Positions 10,289 to 20,448 of a stretch of DNA of 64,000 nucleotides are shown in pieces; position 1 is the stretch's first letter; every line of letters starts with the position of its first letter. The translations under genes and the position numbers were made by a program. Under the pieces are notes generated by a model that had not been told where the DNA came from, did not search any database, and worked only from the letters and a program-made list of their open reading frames with translations. The DNA comes from Eunapius fragilis (Eukaryota; Porifera; Demospongiae; Spongillida; Spongillidae), in NCBI GenBank assembly GCA_963681505.1, contig OY811993.1, positions 4,202,489 through 4,266,488 of the forward strand. The letters are read 5' to 3'.

Positions 10289-10669
10289 TCATTTATAACC
10301 CAGGAGCATGTCATCTTGTATAGGATATACTGCTGTATATTCTGGACCAGGATATACTTCTGTATATCCAGGATATATAGCAGGTAGAGCAGGTGGAGCT
10401 AATCCTGCAGCTGGAAATGGAACCACTCCTGGACCTGGACCTGAAACAGGTGATTTAAACAAACCATTAGTTAAAACAAATCCTCCACTGGCAAGTGAAG
10501 CCATATAATACATCAGACAAAGATTACATGTACCCACTGATCTCACGCTATTATCAGATAAACCACAATACGTTGTCATCAGCAACTTTGATACTATTAG
10601 ATATAAATTATGCACCACAATACACATTAACATTATTACGAAATTGTTGTCAGCGAACAGCGTGCACAT
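10289..10669 (-). CDS. Hypothetical 126-residue reading frame inside Helitron-1 copy A
   Basis: The frame is in element sense. Its first half is hydrophobic and Cys/Leu-rich (NNFVIMLMCIVVHNLYLIV); the C-terminal 50 residues are rich in Pro, Gly and Tyr with a duplicated phrase (PGYTEVYPGPEYTAVYP). Copy B is frameshifted by one missing A before the Pro-rich tail; copy C has a related start (CIVVHGLSDYSVRSV, then LYYMASL) but a different tail. It may be a captured host exon or chance. No homologue is recognised. Confidence 0.25.
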   Translation of the reverse strand: MCTLFADNNFVIMLMCIVVHNLYLIVSKLLMTTYCGLSDNSVRSVGTCNLCLMYYMASLASGGFVLTNGLFKSPVSGPGPGVVPFPAAGLAPPALPAIYPGYTEVYPGPEYTAVYPIQDDMLLGYK

Positions 10670-12066
10670 ATTTCAAACAACAGCACGGAGAGAGATGCAA
10701 TATCTTCCGCTGTAACTGTTGCATAAAATATTTTAGCGATACACTATACATGCTATAATTTATGTCCAGATCCAACATTCATGGTGTAACGCACCTTCGG
10801 GGTGGTCGCTTTGATGGTCTTTTCAGTAGCGCGCTTGACACCTTGTCGTGTCTTGTATTGCACTCGTTTGGCATATCTGTAGGTGTACGAGTGGCTAGTT
10901 GTTGCCGGGTTTTTTTTCTGTAAGGGCGGTGGCGTGGGGGAGACACATTCTAATTGGAGCCTCTTGCTTCACATTATCTGCTGTAGACTGTATACCGTAG
11001 TCTCTGATCGCGTATGTAGTTCCACCGACAGAATTCGAAAGTTATGCTATATAAGAAGCTATAGTATAGAAATCAATTCGGTCAAAACAATTATATGCGA
11101 TAGTGTCGGGTACTTACGTGTATGGTAGTTTTGGCTTTCATTTCAAGCTGCGTAACGAATGATAAGAGTTGAGAGTAACGCACAGGCGTCATGCAGAAAA
11201 TGATACCTTGAATATTCGTCAGGAGCCTTCCTATAACGTTATCGCTGCTCCATTCCGTTTCTCAACCATTTGGCATTATGGTTGGACATTTATACATGGA
11301 GCCGTAGGGACCCGAAAAGGCTCTTGGATTCAGTGCGTATACCTCTTCCACAGCGTGCGGGAATATTAAGAATTTGAATCACGCCCACGACACGTGGCTA
11401 TTATTGCATTTAAAAATAGCTAGCTGATGTAATTGGGTATTTTTAACCGAATACCAAATGAGGTACTATTCGCTTTAGTTAATTGCCCGAACAGTTAGGC
11501 GTCTAACAGACCCCCGAAGATAACCTGCGGACGCATCCTGAAGCGATTGGTACACTTGGCGTGCTTTACAAACGTTCCTGTCGTGAGTTATACTCTCCGG
11601 AAGGAAGAAGAAGAAGAAGAATAAGAAGCCGACGGAGGAGAAATTTTAGGTGGGACTGGGTACGGACGATGGGGACGAGTATTTTTGTTCTCTAAAAGTA
11701 CACCGTCTTGTGACACAAATACAACGCAGAACTGTTGTCCTTTTTTATATCGCTCGAATGCCACTAAGAGCGAAGTGACCCGATTCTTAAATGTCCCGCT
11801 AGACGTGAGTGACGTTTTTTTAATGACATTCATGATACTGTTGGATTCCTATATGGAACCTACTCGCGTAGGTTCCGATTGATGTGCAAATGCAGCAAGG
11901 TTGTGATGACTGTGGGCTATTTGCAATAGCATTTGCTACTTCGTTGGCTTAAGGAGAACAACCAGATAGCTTCTTCTATGAACAAAAGGCAATGAGGAAG
12001 CACTTAATTGAAAGCCTTGAGAAGCAAAATATTACTGCATTTCCAATACAAAAGATAAGACGCCAT

Positions 12067-12344
12067 GCGCAATTATTATGTCAGGTAGTAACTACATGGT
12101 CTCGGCCTGTACGATGAGACTTGAGAGTGAACCACAAAAGCGTTGCCTATTACCTGTACAGGCATGTAAATTTTGTGGCAGGCATGGTCGCTAAGTACGC
12201 TTTGTTATGTACCTTTGTGGAAGGAGGTCGTTCCTATTGGTTGCTAGGTAAGGTACGCGTACCTAGCAACCAATAGGCGCTAGGCCGAGTATAGAAATGA
12301 GTTACGCGGACGTACGTCCGTACGTTGGAAATTATAGTTATTGA
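12067..12344 (-). mobile_element. Helitron-2 fragment upstream of SDR-A1
   Basis: The sequence matches bases 25007-25263, the 5-prime part of a Helitron-2 element read on the minus strand. Its end at 12344 gives the expected 5-prime TC (TCAATAACTATAATTTCC). The 3-prime hairpin and CTAG end are missing; the fragment abuts the Ginger1 Ulp1 remnant at 12066. It ends 46 bp before the SDR-A1 start codon and so probably forms the promoter region of that gene. Confidence 0.6.
12233..12277. promoter_or_regulatory. Inverted repeat with paired CCAAT boxes upstream of SDR-A1
   Basis: CCTATTGGTTGCTAGGTA (12233-12250) and TACCTAGCAACCAATAGG (12260-12277) are exact reverse complements around a 9-nt loop. 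Each arm holds a CCAAT box and an AGCAAC half-site of the kind found in RFX X-boxes. It lies about 115 bp before the SDR-A1 ATG. The related sequences at 25152-25194 and in the right arm keep the AGCAACCAAT arm, but the other arm has ATAGG in place of ATTGG. Function is inferred from motif and position only. Confidence 0.4.
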
Positions 12345-12390
12345 TATGATACATTTCTGACAACCTTCGATTATTCATATTTATTAGAAA

Positions 12391-13044
12391 ATGGCGAGTC
12401 AGTCAGCTGTCAGGTTGCTAAAGGTTGTCGTGTTCGGCGCCACAGGCGGGACCGGATTGGAAGTGTGCAGACAGGCGGCCGAAGCGGGACACGCCGTCAC
12501 GGCCTACGTCAGGAACCCCGACAAGCTGACCGTCAGCCACGCGAACATCGCGTGTGTGAAGGGGACCCTCGACGACCCCGCTGCCGTGGAGGCGGCCGTG
12601 AGGGACAAGGACGCGGTTCTGTTGGCCCTGGGTTCACGCTCCCTGCTCACCCGCGACACGGTGTGCTCCGTTGGTACCCGGGCTATCCTCGCAGCCATGA
12701 AAAATACCGGCGTCCGTCGCCTGGTGGTGTGCTCCTCGTACGGTGTCGGCGCCGAAAACCGCCACCTCGTGCCGTGGTTCATGAGGATCATCATCTATCA
12801 CGCGCTAGCCGACAAGGACGAACAGGAGGCGGACGTGCAAAGGAGCGACACCGACTGGGTCATCGTCCGCCCCGTAGGTCTAGTGGACCAGCCAGCTCGC
12901 GGCAACGCCCACGTGGAGCCGTCCGGGTCGCTACCCGTTCCGTCCTTGCGGATCTCGCGGGCCGACGTGGCCGCTTTCATGATAGGGCAGCTGGAGGACC
13001 GGACATACGTGGGCAAGACTCCTTCTCTCTGCTGGCCGGCTTGA
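12391..13044 (+). CDS. SDR-A1: NAD(P)-binding oxidoreductase, flavin reductase/NmrA-like atypical SDR
   Basis: Single-exon 217-residue protein. The N terminus is a Rossmann beta-alpha-beta with FGATGGTG (Gly16, Gly19, Gly22), the dinucleotide-binding motif of atypical short-chain dehydrogenases such as human flavin reductase BLVRB and the NmrA group; VVCSSYG and the DWVIVRPVGL strand also fit. The classical SDR Tyr-x-x-x-Lys pair is absent, as in BLVRB. The length matches BLVRB-like enzymes (about 200-220). The substrate cannot be told; flavin or other quinone-type reduction with NADPH is the family expectation. Start chosen at the Met conserved in the sister copies. Codons are very GC-rich (GCC, GTC, CGC, GAC), unlike the AT-rich surroundings. 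SDR-B1 follows 1.2 kb downstream; an identical pair layout occurs at 25325-27805. Confidence 0.88.
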   Translation: MASQSAVRLLKVVVFGATGGTGLEVCRQAAEAGHAVTAYVRNPDKLTVSHANIACVKGTLDDPAAVEAAVRDKDAVLLALGSRSLLTRDTVCSVGTRAILAAMKNTGVRRLVVCSSYGVGAENRHLVPWFMRIIIYHALADKDEQEADVQRSDTDWVIVRPVGLVDQPARGNAHVEPSGSLPVPSLRISRADVAAFMIGQLEDRTYVGKTPSLCWPA

Positions 13045-14165
13045 GTCATCGCCGAGCACGTCCGCATATTAATACTGTTACGTTACTGACTGATGGGTGC
13101 TTTTAATTTTAATTTCAACGCGTAAGTTCACACGAGCTATAGTTTGTATATGCAGAGATAATATATAGATATATCAGAAATCTCTGATAAAAGGGGCTAT
13201 ATTTTCACAAGACTTTGTAGTCGCCGCGTACAACCGTGTCAAACGAATTAGTGTGTACACACGTTCACATGCATGCATGCGTGCCACGCTTGTAGGAGGG
13301 GTTTGTTACGTTATGTTACATAGCAGGCAATGTTTAATTACGGTCAAGAAGCCTTATACTTATGAATGTTGTTAGGTATCGTTACAATGGCTGCATGTAG
13401 TCATTGCTAACAGTATGGAAACAGGTACCACCACATATGATAAATACAGAGCAGTGGGTAGAGAGGAGAGGGAAGGGGAGGAGGTGTGAAGAGCTGGTTA
13501 ACAACTACATGATGCACATCACATCATTTGATAAAGGAGTAAGGATCTTCTTACTGCACATGTAGTCACAGCTGTGGTCACCAATAATGGGGGTGTGAGG
13601 TGGTGGTATTTTTAGATACATGTATTGTGGCTTGCTAAACTGAAGGAGTATTCATATATATAGTAGCTCCTATACCACCTTATACATGTGTGGATCAAGC
13701 ACCCTTGCAGTTCAGTTTGCACCACCACACCTGCATGTTCACACGACTGCAACACCCAATGGCACATACATTGGATGGTGCATGATCGCCTTATGCAATT
13801 AGGTTGTCTGCTATAGACCTGGATGTTATTGTAAACTGAACATATGGACTGATCTAGTATATTATGGAGCATGTTCTAATAACACGTATAAGGGTCTATT
13901 ATGTGGTAATCCTTTCCATTCCTCAGGCTATATGCCTTCAATACACCCGTACTGGAGGAAAGGGCTTAGGGGTGTGGGGGGGGGGGGGGGAGGAAGAAAT
14001 TCATGCTTTCAAGGTCATTTTTGTGAATAAGGGCTGGCGCCTAATCACGTAAATGCCCTGCCACTACATGTGCGACTGTGATCCATCTCACGTGGTACAT
14101 ATATTTATTGCGTATTAATTTTGCTCACAACATACCTACGGATATTTATAGTAATCAATGACGTG
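13045..14165. other. Intergenic between SDR-A1 and SDR-B1
   Basis: No gene seen. Contains a purine-rich stretch (about 13451-13490) and a poly-G tract (about 13976-13990). The stretch is repeated with small changes at 25982-27102. The equivalent of the Helitron-1 copy B target site (TTCATATATATAG) is intact here at about 13650-13662. Confidence 0.5.
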
Positions 14166-14192
14166 TTACGTAACAAGACGCGCGTGACGTCA
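14166..14192. promoter_or_regulatory. bZIP-type sites upstream of SDR-B1
   Basis: TTACGTAA (14166-14173, the PAR-bZIP/C-EBP-type palindrome) and TGACGTCA (14185-14192, the CRE/ATF palindrome) lie 54 and 35 bp before the ATG at 14220. Both are kept at the same spacing in the sister copy (27103-27110 and 27122-27129). Binding is predicted from consensus only. Confidence 0.45.
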
Positions 14193-14219
14193 AAGCAACT
14201 CATAATGTGGATGTAAACA

Positions 14220-14876
14220 ATGGCGAGTTCTGTAGGTGTGGAAACGACCAAGCCACTCAGGGTCGTCGTGTTCGGAGCCACAGGCGGGACCGGGCTCCAG
14301 TTTTGCAGGCAGGCGGCCGATGCGGGACACGCCGTCACGGCCTACGTCAGGAACCCCGACAAGCTGACCGTCAGACACGCGAATATCTCGTGCGTGAAGG
14401 GGACCCTCGACGACCCAGCTGCCGTGGAGGCGGCCGTGAGAGACAAGGACGCGGTAGTGATCTCCCTCGGGGGGCAAACCATGCTCAGTAGAGATGCGGC
14501 GAGTTCAAACGGAACGAGGGTAATCCTCGGCGCCGTGAAGAATACGGGCGTGCGCCGAGTCGTTTTTTGCAGCTCGTTTGGCGCCGGTTCAGAAAACCGT
14601 AAACTCATCTCGTGGCCCATTCGAACCATGCTCTCCTACATCCTTGCTGACAAGGACGAACAGGAGGCCGACGTCCGAAAGAGCGACGCCGACTGGATCA
14701 TCGTGCGCCCCGTAAGGCTCTGTGACGACCCCGCGCGCGGCAAAGTCCACGCCCAGCTGTCCGGACAGCCTCCCGCTACGGTGTTATCGCGGGCCGACTT
14801 GGCCGCCTTCCTCGTCGGACAGCTGGATGACCAAACCTATGTTCGCCAGTCTCCAACGGTTTCGTGGTTCGCTTGA
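14220..14876 (+). CDS. SDR-B1: NAD(P)-binding oxidoreductase, flavin reductase/NmrA-like atypical SDR
   Basis: Single-exon, 218 residues, clearly paralogous to SDR-A1. The nucleotide-binding motif is FGATGGTG (Gly19, Gly22, Gly25); later strands VVFCSSFGAGS and DWIIVRPVRL are shared. It differs from SDR-A in the mid-region (VISLGGQTMLSRDAASSNGT versus LALGSRSLLTRDTVCSVGT) and lacks the SDR-A phrase VPSLRIS. The start is the first Met after the bZIP-type sites and is kept in all copies. It is GC-rich and intronless like SDR-A, which suggests that the pair arose by tandem duplication of one intronless gene. The substrate is unknown. Overlapping frames on the other strand and in +1 are by-products of the GC-rich codons. 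Confidence 0.88.
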   Translation: MASSVGVETTKPLRVVVFGATGGTGLQFCRQAADAGHAVTAYVRNPDKLTVRHANISCVKGTLDDPAAVEAAVRDKDAVVISLGGQTMLSRDAASSNGTRVILGAVKNTGVRRVVFCSSFGAGSENRKLISWPIRTMLSYILADKDEQEADVRKSDADWIIVRPVRLCDDPARGKVHAQLSGQPPATVLSRADLAAFLVGQLDDQTYVRQSPTVSWFA

Positions 14877-15014
14877 GTGGCGGCAGCGGCTTGCTCGATC
14901 TCTGATGAATGCGCTGATTTTTTTTTTTTACTTTGATCGTGTCAAAATAATATATGTATATTTTTTGAGCTGTATAAAGCCCAGGCGCGGACGTACGAAG
15001 AGGGCGTGGCAGTT

Positions 15015-16017
15015 CAAAAGGGACCCCGTTGAAGTTAGCCGCACATTCAGCCTCACATTCTTCGGCCGCACATTCCAAGCAATTATCACTTACAATTAGG
15101 CCGTACGGCTAATGATAATCATTTTGTTTTGAATATTCATTGATTGTGTATCCATGGCGAGGTTTGTATTTGCAGTTATTGTGGCAATGTGTGAGTGAGG
15201 ACATGCGAAATAGCCGCTTCTCGGGTTGTATCAAACTTGGTCATTATAAGAGCGGTGATAGTCTGAAAAGGGAATCACCGAATGAGTACTAGTACTGAAG
15301 AACGTATAGCGGCTTAAATCATACTGTTATATATTGTAAGACCATTATTCTGATATACACATACCATATCCAGGCACTTCTGTAATGGCAATGCAGTCTC
15401 TATCAACTCTGTTGAGTTGTTCAGTGGATAGCTCGTGCATGATGTTGTGTGCGATATTCAGATTGAGTTTGTCCCATCAGTAAACTTCTTACCCTTGACT
15501 ACGATATGATGCTCAAGGTATAGAACTGACATCACATATATATCTACCTCCATGTACGCATGTCCTTCACAACTTTCCTAATGAAGTTTCTACTGAAAGG
15601 GCATTCGCTGTTCACTATAATACTTCAAGGATTATTAATGAAAACTGTAGGTGATCTTATGTGTAAGGAGCTCGAGGTCTTCCCAATGAGGGAAGGAACT
15701 TAACATAATGATGTAAACCCCACTTCAGAGCACATGTATCATCCACATCTGCCTTGTTGTACTAAGATGGGATAAGGAATTTCTCCACATTCTTAGAACC
15801 AAAACAGCCTTTTTCACTACTATGAATGCTGTCATTACTGCTATCATTGTGGTCAGGGGTACTTTGGTTCACTTTTATTGTCATTACAACGCACTGGGCT
15901 GGGGAAAAAATGTAAAATATATGCATCACCATTTATTTCACATGTAGCATATCCTACTGTTTTCAGGTATAATAACAGCTTTACAATGAGTATTGATGGG
16001 CAATGAAGTAGTGTTTC
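15015..16017. other. No gene recognised
   Basis: AT-rich stretch. Near its start CCCCGTTGAAGTTAGCCGCA (about 15022-15041) is the reverse complement of sequence at about 19462-19485, so it is the edge of a dispersed repeat. Nothing else recognised. Confidence 0.4.
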
Positions 16018-16404
16018 CTATATCCAAGTAAACAAGAAAGGATAATAAGCTAATGTCACTACCAAAGCCATACCCACAGCATTCTCTATTATATCCTGAA
16101 TATTTATTGACCCGTTGATATCACCAACTGAGAGCTCATACAATATTTGGAGACGAAACCTTTCCACCATATCCTGAAAGTGAATACTTTTGAAAGATCT
16201 GCTGGATACTTTAGCAGTATACTTGGGTGTATTCAATTGTAACATTTTCCAACACAAGCCTAGCAGCCTGTTGTGCGATATTATTGCAATGTACATAAAT
16301 GAACTTACTAGACATGTATATACACCGCAGTCACTTGTGTTTCCTGCCTGGGCGATTTGCTGTTCTGAAATGTGATAAGTGGAATACAATACATTTAATA
16401 TCAA
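16018..16404 (-). pseudogene. Isolated Ulp1-type protease remnant
   Basis: The minus-strand frame contains QAGNTSDCGVYTCLVSSFMY, which keeps the Gln and Asp-Cys-Gly of C48 proteases, followed further on by DMVERFRLQILYEL, in the place where Ulp1 enzymes have an FR..I..E helix. The stretch between looks intronic. The His/Asp half is not found upstream, so this is a fragment. It differs from the Ginger1 Ulp1 domains nearby, so it may come from another element or a broken host gene. Confidence 0.4.
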
Positions 16405-16409
16405 TATGA

Positions 16410-17300
16410 CAGTTCCCTGTTCCCACAGGGTAGGTGTGCACGTCAGGATGGGGGACCCAACCCCACACGCAGCTCCCCAATGCCTGACTGACTAGTTAGT
16501 GACCCCCAAATAAAATTATTCACATATCATCTTCACTGAAGTTGGATGCCACCTATGAAAGTAGATCCAGACATTCTGATGACAGTTCCCTGTTCCCACA
16601 GGGTAGGTGTGTACATGTGAGGATTGGGAACCCAACGCCACGCGTAGTTCCCCAATGCCTGACCAACTTGTGAGTGACCCCCAAAAGAAATTATTAACAT
16701 TACATTTTCCCTGATCAGAAGATGGATGCCACCTCTAAGTTCTAAAGCAGATCCAGACCTTCTGATGACAATTCCCTGTTCCCACAGGGTAGGTGTGTAC
16801 ATGTGAAGATGGGTGACCCAATACAATGCCTGACCAACTTACGACCCCCAAATGTAATTATTCACATATCTTCACTGAAGATGGATGCCACCACACAGGG
16901 AATGTGTGTACATGTGAGGATGGGGAACCCAATGCCACGCGTAGTTACCCAATGTCTGACCAACGTGTAACCCTATTCACATATAATCTTCACTGAAGAT
17001 GGATGCCACCATTTGTTAAGTTCTACAGCAGATCCAGATATTCTGATGACAATTCCCTGTTCCCACAGGGAAGGTGAGTACATGTGAGGATGGGGAACCC
17101 AACGCCACGCGTAGTTCCCCAATGCCTGACCAACTTGTGAGTGACCCCCAAATGAAATTATTCCCATCTCATCTTCCCTGAAGATGGATGCCACCTCTGT
17201 ATGTTTTAAAGCAGATCCACACATTCTGATGACAGTTCCCTGTTCCCACAGGGTAGGTGTGTACATGTGAGGATGGGGAACTCTATGCCATGGCTAGTTC
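16410..17300 (-). repeat. Satellite array 1, about 180-bp units, minus orientation
   Basis: About five diverged units carrying CAGTTCCCTGTTCCCACAGG, GAACCCAACGCCACGCGTAG and GAAGATGGATGCCACC. The orientation is opposite to array 2. Each unit includes a short inverted repeat CCCTGT..ACAGGG. Reading frames across the array are repeat-derived. Confidence 0.85.
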
Positions 17301-17599
17301 CTGGATGCTGTCTTCTTCCTGGGACCATATTTACAATGGCCCACTGTGACAATGCTTTTAAGGATAACCAAGTAATCTGAATGGTGCTGCAAGACTGATG
17401 TACTATAATTTGGAATATGCAAAACAATGATACATTTCTGTACATGTTGTTGCTTTTAAAAACCTGGATTTGTGTTGGTTTGGAGCATGTGTTAGTTGAA
17501 AGATTTGGTGTGTAGGTGTTAAGAGATGAAACCTGAGGAGTTACTAAGAACAATTGCTAAAGTGTTGTCATTTATTTTACAAATAGATCAGAATATCTG
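17301..17599. other. Spacer between facing satellite arrays
   Basis: About 300 bp of non-repeat, AT-rich sequence. The arrays on either side are inverted relative to one another, so this is the axis of a degenerate palindrome. No gene seen. Confidence 0.5.
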
Positions 17600-18890
17600 G
17601 ATCTGTTTTAGAAAATACAGAGGTGGTGTCCATCTTAATTGAAGGTATGTGAATAATTTCATTTGGGGGTCCCTGACAAGTCGACCAGGCATTGGGGAAC
17701 TATGCGTGGCGTTGGTTTCCCCCGCGTCACACACACACCTACCCTGTGGGAACAGGGATCTGTCATCAGACTGCTTTAGAACTTGCTGAAGTGGCATCTA
17801 TCTTCAGTGAAGATGATATGTGAAATTTCATTTGGGGGTCACTCACAAGTTGGCCAGGCATTAGGGAACTACGCGTGGCGTTGGGTTCCCCATCCTCACC
17901 TACCCTGTGGGAACATGGAACTGTCATCAGAATGTCTAGATCTGCTTTAGAACTTATAGAGGTGGCATCCATCTTCAGTGAAGATGATATGTGAATAATT
18001 TCATTTGGGGTACACTCACAAGTTAGCCAGGCATTGGAAAACTACGCATGGCGTTGGGTTCTCCATCCTCACATGTACACAACTACCCTGTGGGAAGAGG
18101 GAACTGTCATCAGAATGTCTGTATCTGCTTTAGAACTTACAGAGGTGGCGTCCATTATCAGTGAAGATGATATGTGAAATTTCATTTGGGGGTCACTCAC
18201 AAGTCGGCCCGGCATTGGGGAACTACGCGTGGCGTTGGGTTCCCCATCCTCACGTGTACACACCTACCCTGTGGAAACAGGGAACTGTCATCAGAATGTC
18301 TGGATTCACTTTAGAACTTACAGAGGTGGCATCCATCTTCAGTTAAGATGATATGTGAATAATTTCATTTGGGGTACACTCGCAAGTTAGCCAGGCATTG
18401 GAAAACTACGCATGGCGTTGGGTTCTCCATCCTCACATGTACACAACTACCCTGTGGGAAGAGGGAACTGTCATCAGAATGTCTGTATCATTCTGCTTTA
18501 GAACTTACAGAGGTGGCATCCATCTTCAGTGAAGATAATATGTGAATAATTTCAATTGGGGGTCACTCACAAGTTGGCCAGGCATTGGGGAACTACGCGT
18601 GGCGTTGGGTTCCCCATCCTCACGTGTACACAACTACCCTGTGGGAACAGGGAACTGTCAACAGAATGTCTGGATCCACTTTAGAACTTACAGAGGTGGC
18701 ATCCATCTTCAGTTAAGATAATTTCATTTGGGGGTCACTCACAAGTTGGCCAGGCATTGGGGAACTACGCGTGGCGTTGGGTTCCCCATCCTCACGTGTA
18801 CACAACTACCCTGTGGGAACAGGGAATTGTCATCAGAATGTCTGGATCTGCTTTAGAACTTACAGAGGTGGCATCCATCCCCAGTGAAGA
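17600..18890 (+). repeat. Satellite array 2, about 180-bp units, plus orientation
   Basis: About seven units; the phrase AGAGGTGGCATCCATC recurs near 17961, 18143 (variant), 18322, 18510, 18692 and 18865, a spacing of roughly 173-187 bp. Adjacent units are closely similar, which suggests recent homogenisation. The last two units have their mirror image at 63712-64000. Confidence 0.88.
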
Positions 18891-19489
18891 ATAATGTATT
18901 GCTTCAATATATTTGAACTGATCTGCACACATGCTGGCTGCCTACATATATACATGAAAGAATAAAGTTTTGTGTCATAACAACTATAGCACTGCATGAA
19001 TTCAGTTCAATGCACTATTTCATAAGATGAATGGGTGGTTCAGAGCATGGTGCAACTCAGTCCCTCAATGTTGGAAACCAGTGGTGCATGCACTTTTCAT
19101 ATACATGTAAGACCTGAGCCATGAATAACTGACCAGTTGGTTTGGACCCGTTCTGAACCGTCGCATACATTGGTCCTACACTAAGGACTTTTTAAGCATC
19201 TAGGAACTGTGAGCATAGCGTATGAGTTGTATGTTGTGTCATTTTTTATTTTTTATTTTATTCGTGTATAGTCACGGACGTTTAATATTATATTCTCTGA
19301 GTTTGGGGAAAGCTGAGACTTAGATGCGTTGCGTACGTACCATGTCCTAAGCATCGCCGTTAGAATGGTCATATCGACAACCGTGGACCAACTTCGTACA
19401 GTCATCAAACGCGCACATCCGCCGCCCGCCGCTAGTGGAATGTTAACTTATTCATTGTAAAATGTGCGGCTAACTTCAACGGGGTTATC
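18891..19489. other. No gene recognised
   Basis: Mostly AT-rich single-copy-looking sequence after the satellite. Near 19462 ATGTGCGGCTAACTTCAACG starts the dispersed repeat described next. Mirror at about 63109-63711. Confidence 0.4.
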
Positions 19490-19912
19490 GAAGGGCTGGG
19501 AAAGGGGGGTGAAACCCCCAACCCAAGCCCCCTAGATCCGCTACTGAAGCCCTCTGTCAACTGAATCATTCATTCATGGAAGCGATGTTTTGTATCATGC
19601 ATGGCGTATTGTATATTACATGCAGGATTAAATTTTCCTCATCACGTTTCCACGACCGTAGATTACCGACTTAAATATATAAAACCTATCGTTTCCGATC
19701 AATCAGAACATTACGGCCGTGCGAACCGATATCGGGTTATGCCAGCCGACGTAACCGCGGCTGGATTCAAAGGTGATAAGAAACGGAAGGTGTAGATGTT
19801 CTGTAACTTTACATGCATAGCGACAATATCGGTGACTATCGACAACCCACGCGCCCTCTAAGCTGCATGTATGTGACGCCTTAGTGAAGCGTTCAAATGT
19901 TATCGGTATTTT
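19490..19912 (+). repeat. Dispersed repeat, full-length form
   Basis: Shares TCGAAGGGCT, a GGTGAAACCCC stretch, CTGTCAACTGAATCATTCAT, GGCTGGATTCAAAGGTGA and GACAATATCGGTGACTATCG with 28022-28250, which lacks an internal segment of about 120 bp. The mirror copy is at about 62685-63108. Class unknown; no coding capacity. Confidence 0.6.
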
Positions 19913-19913
19913 A

Positions 19914-20330
19914 GTCTCGTACCCAGACCATCAAACCCACAGCTGCCGATGGATTACATCACCGCTACGTGGATAGATGGTCTGGTGCATAGATCGAACA
20001 TTTTGGTTCTGTGTATCCTCGAGTGTTACGCAATCTTTGTGTCGTCACATAAATGGGGTGTCATTTTGTGTCGTCGTATTACTAATTATCGTGTAGTCAT
20101 AACTAATTACCTGGCTCAAAACAACGAGAGAACGTGCATTCCACCGCGCCTAGTAAGAATTCGGAAGCACCCAACAGGCACATGTCCTTTTATGACTGTG
20201 GCATGAGAAACAGTATACCTTAAACAATCTAGTTCCAGAAAGCACGCAGGAAGTAGTCTCGTACCCAGACCCTCAATCCCACAGCTGCGAGTGGATTACA
20301 TCACCGCTACGTGGAAAGAGGGTCTGGCGA
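19914..20330. repeat. Two tandem copies of a small inverted-repeat element
   Basis: AGTCTCGTACCCAGACC appears at about 19914 and 20257. Each is followed by ACAGCTGC, GGATTACATCACCGCTACGT and then the inverted GGTCTGG, giving a foldable unit of about 70 bp. Downstream stretches with GTGTCGTC repeats are also similar. It looks like a small MITE duplicated in tandem. Mirror at about 62267-62684. Confidence 0.5.
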
Positions 20331-20448
20331 ATTGATCGGGTTCTGACTTGTTTTGAATGTTTATGCAGTTATTGTGTCGTCATAAGTGTCGTCATCGTGT
20401 AATTAAGTGCGGAATGAATCACTGCAAAGTCTGTTCGGTGTCTGTGTA

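Larger units (their letters stand above)
9832..11878 (-). mobile_element. Helitron-1 copy A: non-autonomous Helitron-like element (2047 bp)
   Basis: On the minus strand the element runs from TCGGAACCTACGCGAGTAGG at 11878 to CACTTG at 9832. It is flanked by A and T, has no target duplication and no terminal inverted repeats. Its 5-prime end starts TC and then a 9-bp-stem palindrome; its 3-prime end is a 283-nt hairpin ending in CTTG (canonical Helitrons end in CTRR). A GAA/CTT microsatellite lies at about 11601-11625. No Rep or helicase coding is present, so it would depend on proteins made elsewhere. Copy B (53952-56016) is nearly identical; copy C (22759-24152) is shorter. Helitron membership rests on termini and insertion behaviour, not on a protein. 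Confidence 0.7.
9493..12066 (+). pseudogene. Ulp1 protease part of the plus-strand Ginger1 copy, split by a Helitron-like insertion
   Basis: The first part (9493-9831) encodes GGWLSDETIDAGQKLLKSTY and, after a one-base frameshift near 9690, HHWVTVSNINC with the catalytic His and VYDCASGG with the Asp. The frame breaks at base 9831. It resumes at 11879: joining 9831 directly to 11879 gives LNYIDVQMQQGCDDCGLFAI with the catalytic Cys, then FAIAFATSLA, a stop, and RKHLIESLEKQNITAFP, which aligns with RPHLMHCLDTGIITRFP of the copy at 156-852. No base is gained or lost at the join, so the 2047-bp insertion left no target duplication. The remnant ends at 12066 against a Helitron-2 fragment. Confidence 0.8.
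12067..15014. repeat. Segmental duplication unit 1 (SDR-A/SDR-B block)
   Basis: The block shares its whole length with 25007-27938 in the same orientation (about 12.9 kb offset), with scattered substitutions and small indels. Homology starts at GCGCAATTATTATGTCAG and stops after GCAGTT near 15014/27938. SDR-A1 and SDR-A2 differ at about seven residues plus one extra Ser in A2; SDR-B1 and B2 differ at about four. Confidence 0.85.

Noticed and set aside
12465..13106. Long +1 and antisense frames over the SDR genes (also at 14207-14491, 14342-14629, 25399-26043 and mirrors)
   Set aside because: They are Arg/Pro/Gly-rich translations of GC-rich codons; only the frame with the Rossmann motif makes sense, and it is the one conserved.
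16410..18890. CRISPR-like array
   Set aside because: Units of about 180 bp are contiguous repeats with no unique spacers, in a eukaryotic context.
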